A stretch of 64,000 bases of DNA from contig AP022133.1 of NCBI GenBank assembly GCA_014169315.1, forward strand, positions 2,046,001 through 2,110,000, given 5' to 3'. The notes below the pieces were generated by a model. It did not search any database. It was given only the letters and a program-made list of their open reading frames with translations, and was not told the origin of the DNA. Made by a program: the position numbers and the translations under genes. This document shows positions 39,461-47,815 of this stretch, piece by piece. The first letter of the stretch is position 1, and each line of letters starts with the position of its first letter. Source of the DNA: Enterobacter cloacae (GTDB lineage Bacteria > Pseudomonadota > Gammaproteobacteria > Enterobacterales > Enterobacteriaceae).

Positions 39461-39950
39461 GTGCTTCTCCATCAATGCAGGTGCTTGTAATTATAGATAG
39501 AATTTTGAGGGCGTTAAACTAACAGAACTCTGTTAAATTCCCTTTAATTTTTACTTAATTTTACCTTGATAAGGACATTGCCACTCAGAGTGACATAATA
39601 GCGACTCTTTTATGAATAAACATTAAATAACAGTCAATTAATGATTGTAATAATTCATAATTTTAATCTTTATTAGCGACAGGAAAGCGCTATTCAGTAG
39701 TGAAAACAGGACGTAGTGATACTATATAAAATGAAGTATACGTTACCAGATAACATGCCAAATGAGCTTCCCGCCATGAAATAATTAGCTGCCTTTGTTT
39801 TGACTTTTCAGGCGGTTGAACTTCCGTTGTATTGCAACTGGCCTGTGAATTGCTTATCGTTAATTAACTGCTGGCAAAATGACCAGCACATAATGCCGGG
39901 AAGGCGAATTACAGATGTCGCAAGGAAGCATGCAGTGGCGGAGGTGTAAA
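39461..39950. other. chaA-chaC divergent gap; chaB not found
   Basis: In E. coli chaB, encoding a 76-residue basic protein, lies here. I see no ChaB-like frame (no AWAAVKHEY-type segment). The region is AT-rich near 39600-39720 and must carry the promoters for chaA (minus) and chaC (plus). A nine-codon frame near 39753 starts with MP but stops at once and is not evidence of chaB. Confidence 0.55.
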
Positions 39951-40646
39951 GTGTTAACGCGTGATTTCTTAATGAAGGCAGATTGTAAGACGGCATTTGG
40001 TGCTATTGAGGAATCGCTTCTCTGGTCGGCTGAACAACGTGCAGCATCGCTCGCTGCTACGCTGGCGTGTCGCCCGGATGATGGCCCGGTATGGATTTTT
40101 GGCTACGGTTCGCTGATGTGGAACCCGGCTCTGGAATTTATTGAATCAGCAACAGGTACACTCCCTGGCTGGCACCGCGCATTTTGTTTGCGCCTGACCG
40201 CCGGGCGCGGAAGTGCCTGTCAGCCAGGACGCATGCTTGCACTGAAAGAGGGCGGACGCACCACGGGCGTGGCATACCGTCTGCCGGATGCAACTCTGGA
40301 AGATGAGCTGACGCTATTGTGGAAGCGCGAGATGATCACCGGCTGCTATATGCCAGGCTGGTGCAAGCTGGAGCTTGACGACGGTCGCACCGTCAATGCG
40401 CTGGTGTTTATTATGGATCCGCGCCATCCGCTGTATGAAGCGGATACCCGCACGCAGGTAATTGCTCCGTTAATTGCTGCCGCCAGCGGGCCGCTGGGTA
40501 CTAATGCACAGTATCTTTTTTCACTCGATCAGGAACTGACGCGCCTCGGCATGAAGGACGATTGTCTGGATGAACTGGTGGTGAAGGTGAAAGCGCTGCT
40601 GGAAGGAAATGTGCTGAATAACCCGCTGCACCCGGGTTTTGCCTGA
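39951..40646 (+). CDS. chaC: Glutathione-specific gamma-glutamylcyclotransferase ChaC
   Basis: 231 residues from the GTG at 39951, preceded by GGAGGT at 5 bases. This start gives VLTRDFLMKADCKTAFGA, matching E. coli ChaC (MITRDFLMNADC). An upstream ATG at 39915 is in frame but gives an unrelated N-terminus. The GGCT fold substrate loop reads IFGYGSLMWNP. ChaC-type enzymes cleave glutathione to 5-oxoproline and Cys-Gly in the cytoplasm. Confidence 0.95.
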   Translation: MLTRDFLMKADCKTAFGAIEESLLWSAEQRAASLAATLACRPDDGPVWIFGYGSLMWNPALEFIESATGTLPGWHRAFCLRLTAGRGSACQPGRMLALKEGGRTTGVAYRLPDATLEDELTLLWKREMITGCYMPGWCKLELDDGRTVNALVFIMDPRHPLYEADTRTQVIAPLIAAASGPLGTNAQYLFSLDQELTRLGMKDDCLDELVVKVKALLEGNVLNNPLHPGFA

Positions 40647-40688
40647 TAATACGCCCGGCTGCAAGCGTGCAGACCGGGCGTTCGTGTA

Positions 40689-40928
40689 TTATGCCGCAAC
40701 GTAGCTGACTGAATGCTCCAGCGACTGGCTGTGGCTGTCAATCAGAACATCCCATGTGCCGGTATACGGCACAGTAAGCCACGCTTTGTCATCCTGTACG
40801 GTCAGAATGTCTGCCTGCGATTGCCGCTGCGCTTTTGAACTCATCAGATGAATACGGCAGCGCTCTGAGCAACGAACCACTATTGTATCCCCGCCAAACA
40901 GTTTCAAACTTGTTTTAACCAGTGCCAT
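40689..40928 (-). CDS. Small uncharacterised protein, weakly like DUF1883
   Basis: 79 residues (MALVKTSLKLFGGDTIVVRC). It looks like a compact beta protein. The end, LTVPYTGTWDVLIDSHSQ, resembles the C-terminal strand pattern of DUF1883 proteins (LTVP..G.W.V..D). The resemblance is from memory and weak. It lies convergent to chaC with a short hairpin-containing gap, and is followed on the other side by the chemoreceptor. No function can be given. Confidence 0.6.
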   Translation of the reverse strand: MALVKTSLKLFGGDTIVVRCSERCRIHLMSSKAQRQSQADILTVQDDKAWLTVPYTGTWDVLIDSHSQSLEHSVSYVAA

Positions 40929-41140
40929 TTTTTACCCCGTCGTCTTAAACAACGCTCTCCCTGCAACCCATTCCGAGCGTGATGTTGTTCACAATTCACT
41001 CACTGCATAACACCAAAGGGGAGGGGGTGGGATGCTGATTTTGATCAAAAAATGGCATAACATTTAAACAAAAATGACAAAACACCTGAAAGCTTTCAGC
41101 TGACGCGCGTTTCACCAGGCTAACGCGCGTCAGAAGAAAA

Positions 41141-42925
41141 TTAAATGCGGAAATGTCCGGCTGTTTCAGCAAGGTCACCCGCCTGGCTTTGCAGGGCGCT
41201 GGCTGCAGCGGCGGATTGCACCACCAGCTCAGCATTCTGTTGTACCATCCTGTCGAGATGGGTAACCGCATGGTTAATCTCGTGAATACCTTTCATCTGC
41301 TCGCTGGTGGCAATGGAAATCTCACGCATGATGCCCGAAACGCTACCGATGCTGGAGCGGATCTCATTCATGCTTTCCCCTGCCAGGTGAACGTAGCGAG
41401 AGCCGGTTGCCACGCTGTTGGTGGTGGAGTCGATCAGCGTTTTGATCTCTTTTGCCGCCTGAGCACTGCGGCTGGCCAGGTTACGCACTTCACCCGCAAC
41501 CACCGCAAACCCACGGCCTTGTTCCCCGGCACGGGCCGCTTCCACCGAGGCGTTCAGTGCCAGAATGTTGGTCTGGAAAGCAATGCCGTCAATTACACTG
41601 GTAATATCGCCAATTTTCGCTGACGCCACTTCGATAGACTGCATGGTGCTGATGGCCTGAGATACCACTTCGCCACCGCGTGAGGCGGCCGCAGAGGCCT
41701 TGCTTGCCTGATCGTTGGCTTCTGCCGCAGACTCATTCGACTGGGTCACCGAAGCGGTGATCTCTTCGACGGCGCTGGCGGTTTCACGCAGACTGGAGGC
41801 GGCCTGCTCGGTACGCCCGGAGAGATCCTGGTTACCGGCGGCAATTTCCTGTGCGGCGTTTTTCACCGATGCGCTGGCATCTCGCAGCTGAACCATTACC
41901 ACCGAGAGCTTATCGCTGAAGGCGTTAAATGCATGTGCGATTTGCGCCACTTCATCCTCGCCGTTATCTGGCAGACGCTGTGACAGGTCGTTAGTTCCGT
42001 TAGCAATGTTGTTCATCGCGTCGCGGATATCGGACAACCGTTTGAGCAGACGGGCAATCAGGAAGTGAACAATTGCACCGCTCAACAGTGCCAGGATCAC
42101 CAGCGACAGTGCTGACGCTTTCAGCAGCGAGCGCATGCCGGAGGTGGCATCGCTGTTGTCGAGCGCCACGATCAACATCCAGTGGGTACCCGGAACCGCC
42201 GTCGCGATGAAGGTTTTTTCGACACCGTTGAGCGACCCGTCAACCGGGTTACCGCTTTTCAGGGCCGCAAAATCGGTGTCTTTGATGGTTTCGCCAAAGG
42301 GTTTCAGGGTCAGGGCCGGATCGTTCGCGGCAATGACGGTGCCATCGCTGTCAAGGAGCAAGCCGCTGCTGGCCGGAGTAGGATGGATCCCGCGCACGTT
42401 AGCCACCACGCTGTCCATTGCTACGTCACCGGCGACGACCGCTTTCAGTGAGCCGTTTTCTTTCACCGGCACGGCAAAGGTCACCACCAGTTTCCCGGTG
42501 CCTGCATCAACGTAAGGCGCTGTCACGACGGGGGCGTCAGCGCTGACTACCTGCTGATACCATGGTCGAATGGTAGGGTCGTAATCCGCAGGAACACCGG
42601 CGGGATCGGAGAATTTCGCCGTTTTGCTGGTATAGCCAACATAAACGTTAGTAAACCCACCCGCCTGGGCGAGTTGTTTAAACACCGGAACCGGGTCGTC
42701 ACTCAGCGCAACAGTCTGCGCCGAGGCGATCACCGTCATTTTGCTGTGTACCCAGTCCGCAATCGCCATGTTATGGCTGGCACTGGTGCTGTTCAGAATA
42801 TCACGCTGTGATTGCTGGTTATCCTGGCGCGTGACCTGGAAGTTTATAACGGTATTGAGAAGAAGCGCGACGACCAGACAACCTGTCGTCGCGGCAATGA
42901 TGCGTGCACGAATGGATCTGAACAT
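41141..42925 (-). CDS. Methyl-accepting chemotaxis protein with dCache-type sensor
   Basis: 594 residues. Transmembrane helix at about 8-28, a periplasmic sensor (~30-275) with dCache features ([34 protein letters not shown]), second helix at ~278-300 and a HAMP domain. The conserved signalling tip reads [20 protein letters not shown] and [13 protein letters not shown]. There is no C-terminal CheR-docking pentapeptide; the protein ends at AGHFRI, so adaptation may need help from another receptor. dCache receptors often bind amino acids; the ligand here is unknown. Monocistronic. Confidence 0.95.
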   Translation of the reverse strand: MFRSIRARIIAATTGCLVVALLLNTVINFQVTRQDNQQSQRDILNSTSASHNMAIADWVHSKMTVIASAQTVALSDDPVPVFKQLAQAGGFTNVYVGYTSKTAKFSDPAGVPADYDPTIRPWYQQVVSADAPVVTAPYVDAGTGKLVVTFAVPVKENGSLKAVVAGDVAMDSVVANVRGIHPTPASSGLLLDSDGTVIAANDPALTLKPFGETIKDTDFAALKSGNPVDGSLNGVEKTFIATAVPGTHWMLIVALDNSDATSGMRSLLKASALSLVILALLSGAIVHFLIARLLKRLSDIRDAMNNIANGTNDLSQRLPDNGEDEVAQIAHAFNAFSDKLSVVMVQLRDASASVKNAAQEIAAGNQDLSGRTEQAASSLRETASAVEEITASVTQSNESAAEANDQASKASAAASRGGEVVSQAISTMQSIEVASAKIGDITSVIDGIAFQTNILALNASVEAARAGEQGRGFAVVAGEVRNLASRSAQAAKEIKTLIDSTTNSVATGSRYVHLAGESMNEIRSSIGSVSGIMREISIATSEQMKGIHEINHAVTHLDRMVQQNAELVVQSAAAASALQSQAGDLAETAGHFRI

Positions 42926-43031
42926 AAGTAAAATACCTGCTGTGTTGTTTTCATGCCTATCGGCAACCTGGCAGGTAAACTTGATGCTGAAACCGCGTCC
43001 ATAAGAAAATAATATTTTTTCGGATTTATTA

Positions 43032-43385
43032 TTAAAATGTTAATACTTTATCGGCGTCCAGCGTCCACTCTGCCAGCTCGACGAGGGTTCCAATTTCAAC
43101 CCCCTCAATCAACGGTAGCCCGGTAATGCCGCGCCCGTCGGTGCAGGTCTTACACAGTTTGACCGGTACATTTTGCGCAGTCAGGATCTCCAGCATTTGC
43201 TGAATATTGTACCCTTCTGCGGGTTTTTGCCCCTTCAGCCCGGCGGTGACGGCATCCGACATTAAAAAGAGACGTAGCGCCAGGTTGCTCTCCCGTTCGC
43301 GCAGTGCGATTGCCAGACGCAGGCTGTTAAAAAGGGATTCGCTGCCGTAGGCCGCGCCGTTGGCGACGATCACAATCTTCTGCAT
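43032..43385 (-). CDS. ychN: DsrE/F-family protein YchN
   Basis: 117 residues from the ATG at 43385 ([16 protein letters not shown]), preceded by AGGAG; the longer frame from 43412 lacks support. Close to E. coli YchN, a hexameric protein of the DsrE/DsrF sulfur-relay fold. The conserved Cys pair lies in [12 protein letters not shown]. Its exact role is unknown. It is divergent from nasR. Confidence 0.92.
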   Translation of the reverse strand: MQKIVIVANGAAYGSESLFNSLRLAIALRERESNLALRLFLMSDAVTAGLKGQKPAEGYNIQQMLEILTAQNVPVKLCKTCTDGRGITGLPLIEGVEIGTLVELAEWTLDADKVLTF

Positions 43386-43458
43386 GTTGACTCCTGTTCT
43401 TTGATAAGGCACGAATATTGCTTATTTCTCCGGAGATTCGCTATCCGGGAGAGTAAGC

Positions 43459-44643
43459 ATGACATTAATGGCTGGCAGTACGCCAGGTGCAACCGAATGG
43501 TTCCAGCGCGCAAGAGTGATGCGCCGGGAACAGCTCAGCAAACTGGCACAGTTGGGTGTGCTGGTGAGCGGCATCAGTCGGCTGGTGCATATGCTACAGT
43601 GCGAGCGTGGGGCATCTAACGTCTGGCTCTGCTCACAGGGTAAGCTGTACGCGCCTGAATGCAAAGCCAGCCGGGGTCTGGTGGATGAAAATCTCGCCGC
43701 GCTTTATGACATGCTTGAAAAGCACACCCCAATGCCAGGCAGTGCCGTCTGCGAACGTATCGCCAGCGCACTGCTCAGCCTGGAAATACTGCCTGCCCTG
43801 CGTGACGGGGTGAATAAGCAAACCATCACGTCACCGCAGGCGATGGAGCACTACTGTCGCATGCTTCGCCATCTGCTCAGTATCGTGCCACAGCTCAATG
43901 ACAGCATTGACGATCCGCAAATTGCAGGCCGTTTTGTCGCGCTCTATAGCCTGATGCAGGGCAAAGAACTGGTGGGACAAGAGCGGGCGCTGGGTGCCAT
44001 CGGTTTCACGCTGGGGAATTTTAATGATGACACCCGCCAGAGACTGGTTGACCGCATTGACGGTCAGCAGGCCTGTTTTGAGGTTTTTTTGTCGCACAGC
44101 CATGCCGACGTGCAGAACACATTCGCCCTCAACTGCCTGCCAGAGCGTGAGATCGAACAGCTCAGACGCGTGGCCTGTACCCGCCAGCCTGCCGCGGATA
44201 ACGGTGACACCGCGCTGAACTGGTTTTCCCTGCAAACGACACGTCTTGAGCACCTGCGCACGCTGGAGGAGATGGCGATTGCCGATCTGATGATCGCAGT
44301 GGATGAGCGCATCCAGAGTGACGACGACATTACGGTACTGGCCGATGAGCACGACGATCCCCTTGTGCATTACCCGGATAAACCCTTGCTACCTCTGGTT
44401 CGCCAGCAGGCGCGCGAAATAGAGCAACTCTCCCGCCAGCTCGCTTCATTGCGCGATACGCTCGAGGAGCGCAAAACCATTGATAAAGCCAAAAGCGTGC
44501 TGATGATGCACCAGAGTATGAGCGAAGAGCAGGCGTGGACTGCCCTGCGCAAAATGGCGATGGACAAGAATCAGCGCATGGTGGATATCGCCCGCGCTTT
44601 GCTTACCGTGAAGACGTTGTGGCAGGTAACACCAAAGGAGTAG
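43459..44643 (+). CDS. nasR: Nitrate/nitrite-responsive antiterminator NasR
   Basis: 394 residues. The N-terminal ~300 residues are a NIT sensor domain that binds nitrate or nitrite (VSGISRLVHMLQCERGASNV, FVALYSLMQGKELVGQERAL). The C-terminal ~60 residues are an RNA-binding ANTAR domain (ERKTIDKAKSVLMMHQSMSE, AWTALRKMAMDKNQRMVDIA). In Klebsiella NasR binds the nasF leader RNA and prevents termination when nitrate or nitrite is present. The matching leader structure lies just downstream (44770-44850). Confidence 0.96.
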   Translation: MTLMAGSTPGATEWFQRARVMRREQLSKLAQLGVLVSGISRLVHMLQCERGASNVWLCSQGKLYAPECKASRGLVDENLAALYDMLEKHTPMPGSAVCERIASALLSLEILPALRDGVNKQTITSPQAMEHYCRMLRHLLSIVPQLNDSIDDPQIAGRFVALYSLMQGKELVGQERALGAIGFTLGNFNDDTRQRLVDRIDGQQACFEVFLSHSHADVQNTFALNCLPEREIEQLRRVACTRQPAADNGDTALNWFSLQTTRLEHLRTLEEMAIADLMIAVDERIQSDDDITVLADEHDDPLVHYPDKPLLPLVRQQAREIEQLSRQLASLRDTLEERKTIDKAKSVLMMHQSMSEEQAWTALRKMAMDKNQRMVDIARALLTVKTLWQVTPKE

Positions 44644-44733
44644 TTGCACAAGTTGTGGGCATTTTGTGCCTGATTGAGGTGCGTCAACGCGTGCCCGTTC
44701 TGGCAACCACCAGCAAAACCGCGGGTTAAAAAC

Positions 44734-44749
44734 TGGCACTCCCTTTGCA
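44734..44749 (+). promoter_or_regulatory. Sigma-54 promoter of the nasF operon
   Basis: TGGCAC, five bases, then TTGCA: a perfect -24/-12 element. The transcript should begin near 44760. In Klebsiella this operon depends on sigma-54 and NtrC (nitrogen limitation). I did not find a confident NtrC enhancer pair upstream by eye. Confidence 0.88.
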
Positions 44750-44769
44750 TTAACAAATTAACCATTTTT

Positions 44770-44850
44770 GACGATGCGCCAACGGCGGTGCATGCGTCTT
44801 CGGGATAAAGGCGTCCAACGGTGCTCCGGCACCGTCGGGCGCTTTTTTTT
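44770..44850 (+). promoter_or_regulatory. NasR-responsive antitermination leader: hexaloop hairpin plus terminator
   Basis: Hairpin 1:2: GACGATGCGCC (44770-44780) pairs with GGTGCAT-G-CGTC (44787-44798) with one bulged G, leaving the hexaloop AACGGC (A at loop position 1, G at 4, the pattern read by ANTAR proteins). Hairpin 3:4: GCGTCC-A-ACGGTGC (44811-44824) pairs with GCACCGT-C-GGGCGC (44829-44842) around TCCG, followed by eight T residues: a strong terminator. AACGG recurs in the terminator's 5' arm (44817-44821). This is the Klebsiella nasF leader design. Confidence 0.85.
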
Positions 44851-44872
44851 GTCTTTTTTTCAGGAGTGGGTC

Positions 44873-46120
44873 ATGGCGGATGTGTCGAGACGGCGGTTTT
44901 TGCAGGCCAGCATGCTGGCGGGTGGCGCAATGTTGTTACCGGGTGTCATGCAGGCTGCGTGGGCGGCAGGGTCGGATAAACCGGAGCTGGAGACAGTGCG
45001 TATCGGGTTTATCCCGCTGACCGATTGCGCCCCGGTGGCGATCGCGGCGCTGAAAGGGTTCGATAAAAAATACGGCATTACCATTGTACCGACGAAAGAG
45101 GCGAGCTGGGCGGCAGTACGCGACAAACTGGTGGCCGGTGAACTGGATGCTGCACACATTCTTTACGGCCTGTTATACGGGCTGGAACTGGGCATTGCGG
45201 GTAAGCCGCAGCCAATGGCGAACCTGATGACGCTCAACCAGAACGGTCAGGCAATTACGCTCTCAGGTGACCTGGCGGAGAAGGGGGTTCGCGATCCCGA
45301 CGGGCTGAAAAAGCTGATCGGGCAACAGGCTCCAGGGACGTACACCTTTGCGCACACCTTCCCGACAGGGACGCACGCCATGTGGCTCTACTACTGGCTG
45401 GCCAGCGCGGGCATTAATCCGTTCGACGACATCCGTACCGTGGTGGTTCCGCCCCCGCAAATGGTGATGAACATGCGCATTGGCAACATGGTCGGTTTTT
45501 GCGTCGGCGAGCCGTGGAATGCACGCGCCATTAACGATCGTATCGGGTTCACTGCTGCAACGTCCCAGTCTGTCTGGGCGGATCATCCGGAAAAAATTCT
45601 CGGTACGCGTCGTGACTGGGTAGAGAAAAATCCGCATACCGCGCGGGCTCTGGTCAGCGCGGTGCTGGATGCCGCCCGCTGGATCGATGCCTCCCCGGAA
45701 AACAAACGTGAAACTGCGCAGCTCCTTTCTCGCCGGGCGTGGCTGAACACCAAAGAGCAGTATCTCACCGGGCGGATGCTCGGCGAGTACGACAACGGGA
45801 TTGGTCAACGCTGGCAGGATGCGCATCCGATCCGCTTCTTCAACGACGGTGCCGTCAGCTATCCGTATCACTCCGACGGCATGTGGTTCTTAACCCAGTT
45901 TCGTCGCTGGGGCTTGCTCAAAACCGCGCCAGACTACGCGGCAATCGCACAACGCATTAACCAGACGTCGGTCTGGCAGGATGCCGCCACGGCAGTGGGT
46001 GGTATTACCGCGCCGTCGTCACCGTATCGCAGCAGCACCCTGATGGACGGTACCGTCTGGAACGGCACCGATCCGGAAGGATACGCCAACCGCTTCGCTA
46101 TTCACCGTAAAGGGGCCTGA
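44873..46120 (+). CDS. nasF: Nitrate/nitrite ABC transporter substrate-binding protein
   Basis: 415 residues from the ATG at 44873, after CAGGAG and beyond the leader terminator; the in-frame ATG at 44768 lies inside the leader and is rejected. The N-terminus is a twin-arginine signal (SRRRFLQASMLAGGAMLLP), so the folded protein is exported by Tat. The NrtA-like binding core follows (RIGFIPLTDCAPVAIAALKG, FAHTFPTGTHAMWLYYWL). First gene of nasFED-nirB-nasA. Confidence 0.95.
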   Translation: MADVSRRRFLQASMLAGGAMLLPGVMQAAWAAGSDKPELETVRIGFIPLTDCAPVAIAALKGFDKKYGITIVPTKEASWAAVRDKLVAGELDAAHILYGLLYGLELGIAGKPQPMANLMTLNQNGQAITLSGDLAEKGVRDPDGLKKLIGQQAPGTYTFAHTFPTGTHAMWLYYWLASAGINPFDDIRTVVVPPPQMVMNMRIGNMVGFCVGEPWNARAINDRIGFTAATSQSVWADHPEKILGTRRDWVEKNPHTARALVSAVLDAARWIDASPENKRETAQLLSRRAWLNTKEQYLTGRMLGEYDNGIGQRWQDAHPIRFFNDGAVSYPYHSDGMWFLTQFRRWGLLKTAPDYAAIAQRINQTSVWQDAATAVGGITAPSSPYRSSTLMDGTVWNGTDPEGYANRFAIHRKGA

Positions 46121-46122
46121 TT

Positions 46123-47004
46123 ATGCAGCATCTGCAACGTACGACATCCAAAGAAAAAACGCCGGTGAGTGGGGAGGTGATTAGCCTGCCACCGGTACAG
46201 GTTCGCCGTCGTGCGCCAGCGTTTACGCGCCGTCTTAATGACGTTTTACAGCGCATCATTCCGGCGTTTCTCGGCCTGGGGTTACTGGTGTTGCTGTGGC
46301 AACTGGCGGCGATTAACAGTAAAGGCTTCCCGACTCCGCTCAGCACGCTGGATTCCGCCTTAACCCTGTTTGCCGACCCGTTTTACCGCGACGGGCCAAA
46401 TGATATGGGCATCGGCTGGAACGTACTCGCCTCACTGCAGCGCGTGGCGGTGGGCTTTGGTCTGGCGGCGCTGGCAGGTATTCCGCTGGGTTTTCTGATT
46501 GGTCGCTTCACCTTTTTCTCCCGCATGTTTGGCCCGTTGATCGCCCTGTTACGCCCGGTCAGCCCGCTGGCATGGCTGCCCATTGGCCTGCTGTTGTTCC
46601 AGAAAGCGGAACCGGCATCGAGCTGGACGATTTTCATCTGCTCGATCTGGCCAATGGTGATCAACACCGCCGAAGGGGTACGTCGTATTCCACAGGATTA
46701 CCTCAATGTTGCCCGTGTGCTGCAACTCTCTGAGTGGACGGTTATGCGTCGCATCCTCTTTCCGGCGGTTCTTCCGGCGGTACTGACCGGGGTACGCCTG
46801 TCCATCGGCATTGCCTGGCTGGTGATTGTTGCCGCCGAGATGCTGACCGGGGGGTTAGGGATCGGTTTCTGGATCTGGAATGAGTGGAACAACCTCAACG
46901 TCGAAAACATTCTCATCGCCATCGTCATTATTGGCGTGGTCGGGTTGCTGCTGGAGCAGGGATTGATGCTGATCGCCCGTCGCTTTAGCTGGCAGGAAAA
47001 ATAA
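46123..47004 (+). CDS. nasE: Nitrate/nitrite ABC transporter permease
   Basis: 293 residues. After a basic N-terminus there are about six membrane helices of the BPD-transport type. The EAA-like loop that contacts the ATPase reads EGVRRIPQDYLNVARVLQLS. NrtB/NasE family. It begins 2 bases after the nasF stop and is followed by nasD with a good ribosome site at its end. Confidence 0.95.
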   Translation: MQHLQRTTSKEKTPVSGEVISLPPVQVRRRAPAFTRRLNDVLQRIIPAFLGLGLLVLLWQLAAINSKGFPTPLSTLDSALTLFADPFYRDGPNDMGIGWNVLASLQRVAVGFGLAALAGIPLGFLIGRFTFFSRMFGPLIALLRPVSPLAWLPIGLLLFQKAEPASSWTIFICSIWPMVINTAEGVRRIPQDYLNVARVLQLSEWTVMRRILFPAVLPAVLTGVRLSIGIAWLVIVAAEMLTGGLGIGFWIWNEWNNLNVENILIAIVIIGVVGLLLEQGLMLIARRFSWQEK

Positions 47005-47013
47005 GGAGTGACT

Positions 47014-47802
47014 ATGAAACCGTTAATTCAGGTACAGGCCGTGAGCCAGCGTTTTTCCACTGCCAGCGGGGAGTTTCTGGCGCTGCAAAACGTCTCTTTT
47101 GATATTCACGAAGGTGAAACCGTGAGCCTGATTGGCCACTCCGGCTGCGGTAAGTCGACGCTGCTGAACCTTATCGCCGGGATCACCTTACCGACAGAAG
47201 GCGGGCTGATTTGCGATAACCGCGAAATTGCAGGCCCTGGACCAGAGCGTGCGGTGGTGTTCCAGAACCACTCTTTGCTGCCGTGGCTGACCTGTTTCGA
47301 CAACGTCGCACTGGCGGTGGATCAGGTGTTTCGTCGCACCATGAGCAAGGCTGAACGCCGGGAGTGGATTGAACACAATCTTGAACGAGTGCAGATGGGG
47401 CATGCCCTGCATAAACGTCCGGGGGAGATTTCCGGGGGGATGAAACAGCGTGTTGGCATCGCCCGTGCGCTGGCGATGAAGCCGAAAGTGTTACTGATGG
47501 ATGAACCTTTCGGGGCGCTGGATGCACTCACGCGTGCTCATCTGCAGGATTCGGTGATGCAAATCCAGCAGACGTTGAACACCACCATTGTGCTTATCAC
47601 CCACGATGTGGACGAGGCGGTCCTGCTTTCTGACCGCGTGCTGATGATGACCAACGGCCCGGCGGCAACCGTGGGAGAGATCCTGCACGTTGACCTGCCA
47701 CGCCCGCGCAACCGGGTACAGCTGGCGGAAGACAGCCGCTATCACCATATGCGTCAGCAAATCCTCCATTTCCTCTATGAAAAACAGCCCAAAGCGGCGT
47801 AA
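47014..47802 (+). CDS. nasD: Nitrate/nitrite ABC transporter ATPase
   Basis: 262 residues from the ATG at 47014, 5 bases after AAGGAG; a GTG two codons earlier overlaps that site. Walker A GHSGCGKST, signature ISGGMKQRVGIARAL, Walker B VLLMDEPFGALD and the H-loop ITHDVDEA are all intact. It powers NasE for nitrate and nitrite uptake. Confidence 0.96.
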   Translation: MKPLIQVQAVSQRFSTASGEFLALQNVSFDIHEGETVSLIGHSGCGKSTLLNLIAGITLPTEGGLICDNREIAGPGPERAVVFQNHSLLPWLTCFDNVALAVDQVFRRTMSKAERREWIEHNLERVQMGHALHKRPGEISGGMKQRVGIARALAMKPKVLLMDEPFGALDALTRAHLQDSVMQIQQTLNTTIVLITHDVDEAVLLSDRVLMMTNGPAATVGEILHVDLPRPRNRVQLAEDSRYHHMRQQILHFLYEKQPKAA

Positions 47803-47815
47803 CGAGGAGGCCACG

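Noticed and set aside
39753..39782. Nine-codon MPNELPAMK frame as a chaB remnant
   Set aside because: Only the first two residues agree with ChaB, which is expected by chance.
47690..47815. Upstream extension of nirB
   Set aside because: It overlaps the end of nasD, while the ATG at 47816 has an ideal GAGGAGG site and matches the FAD-binding N-terminus.
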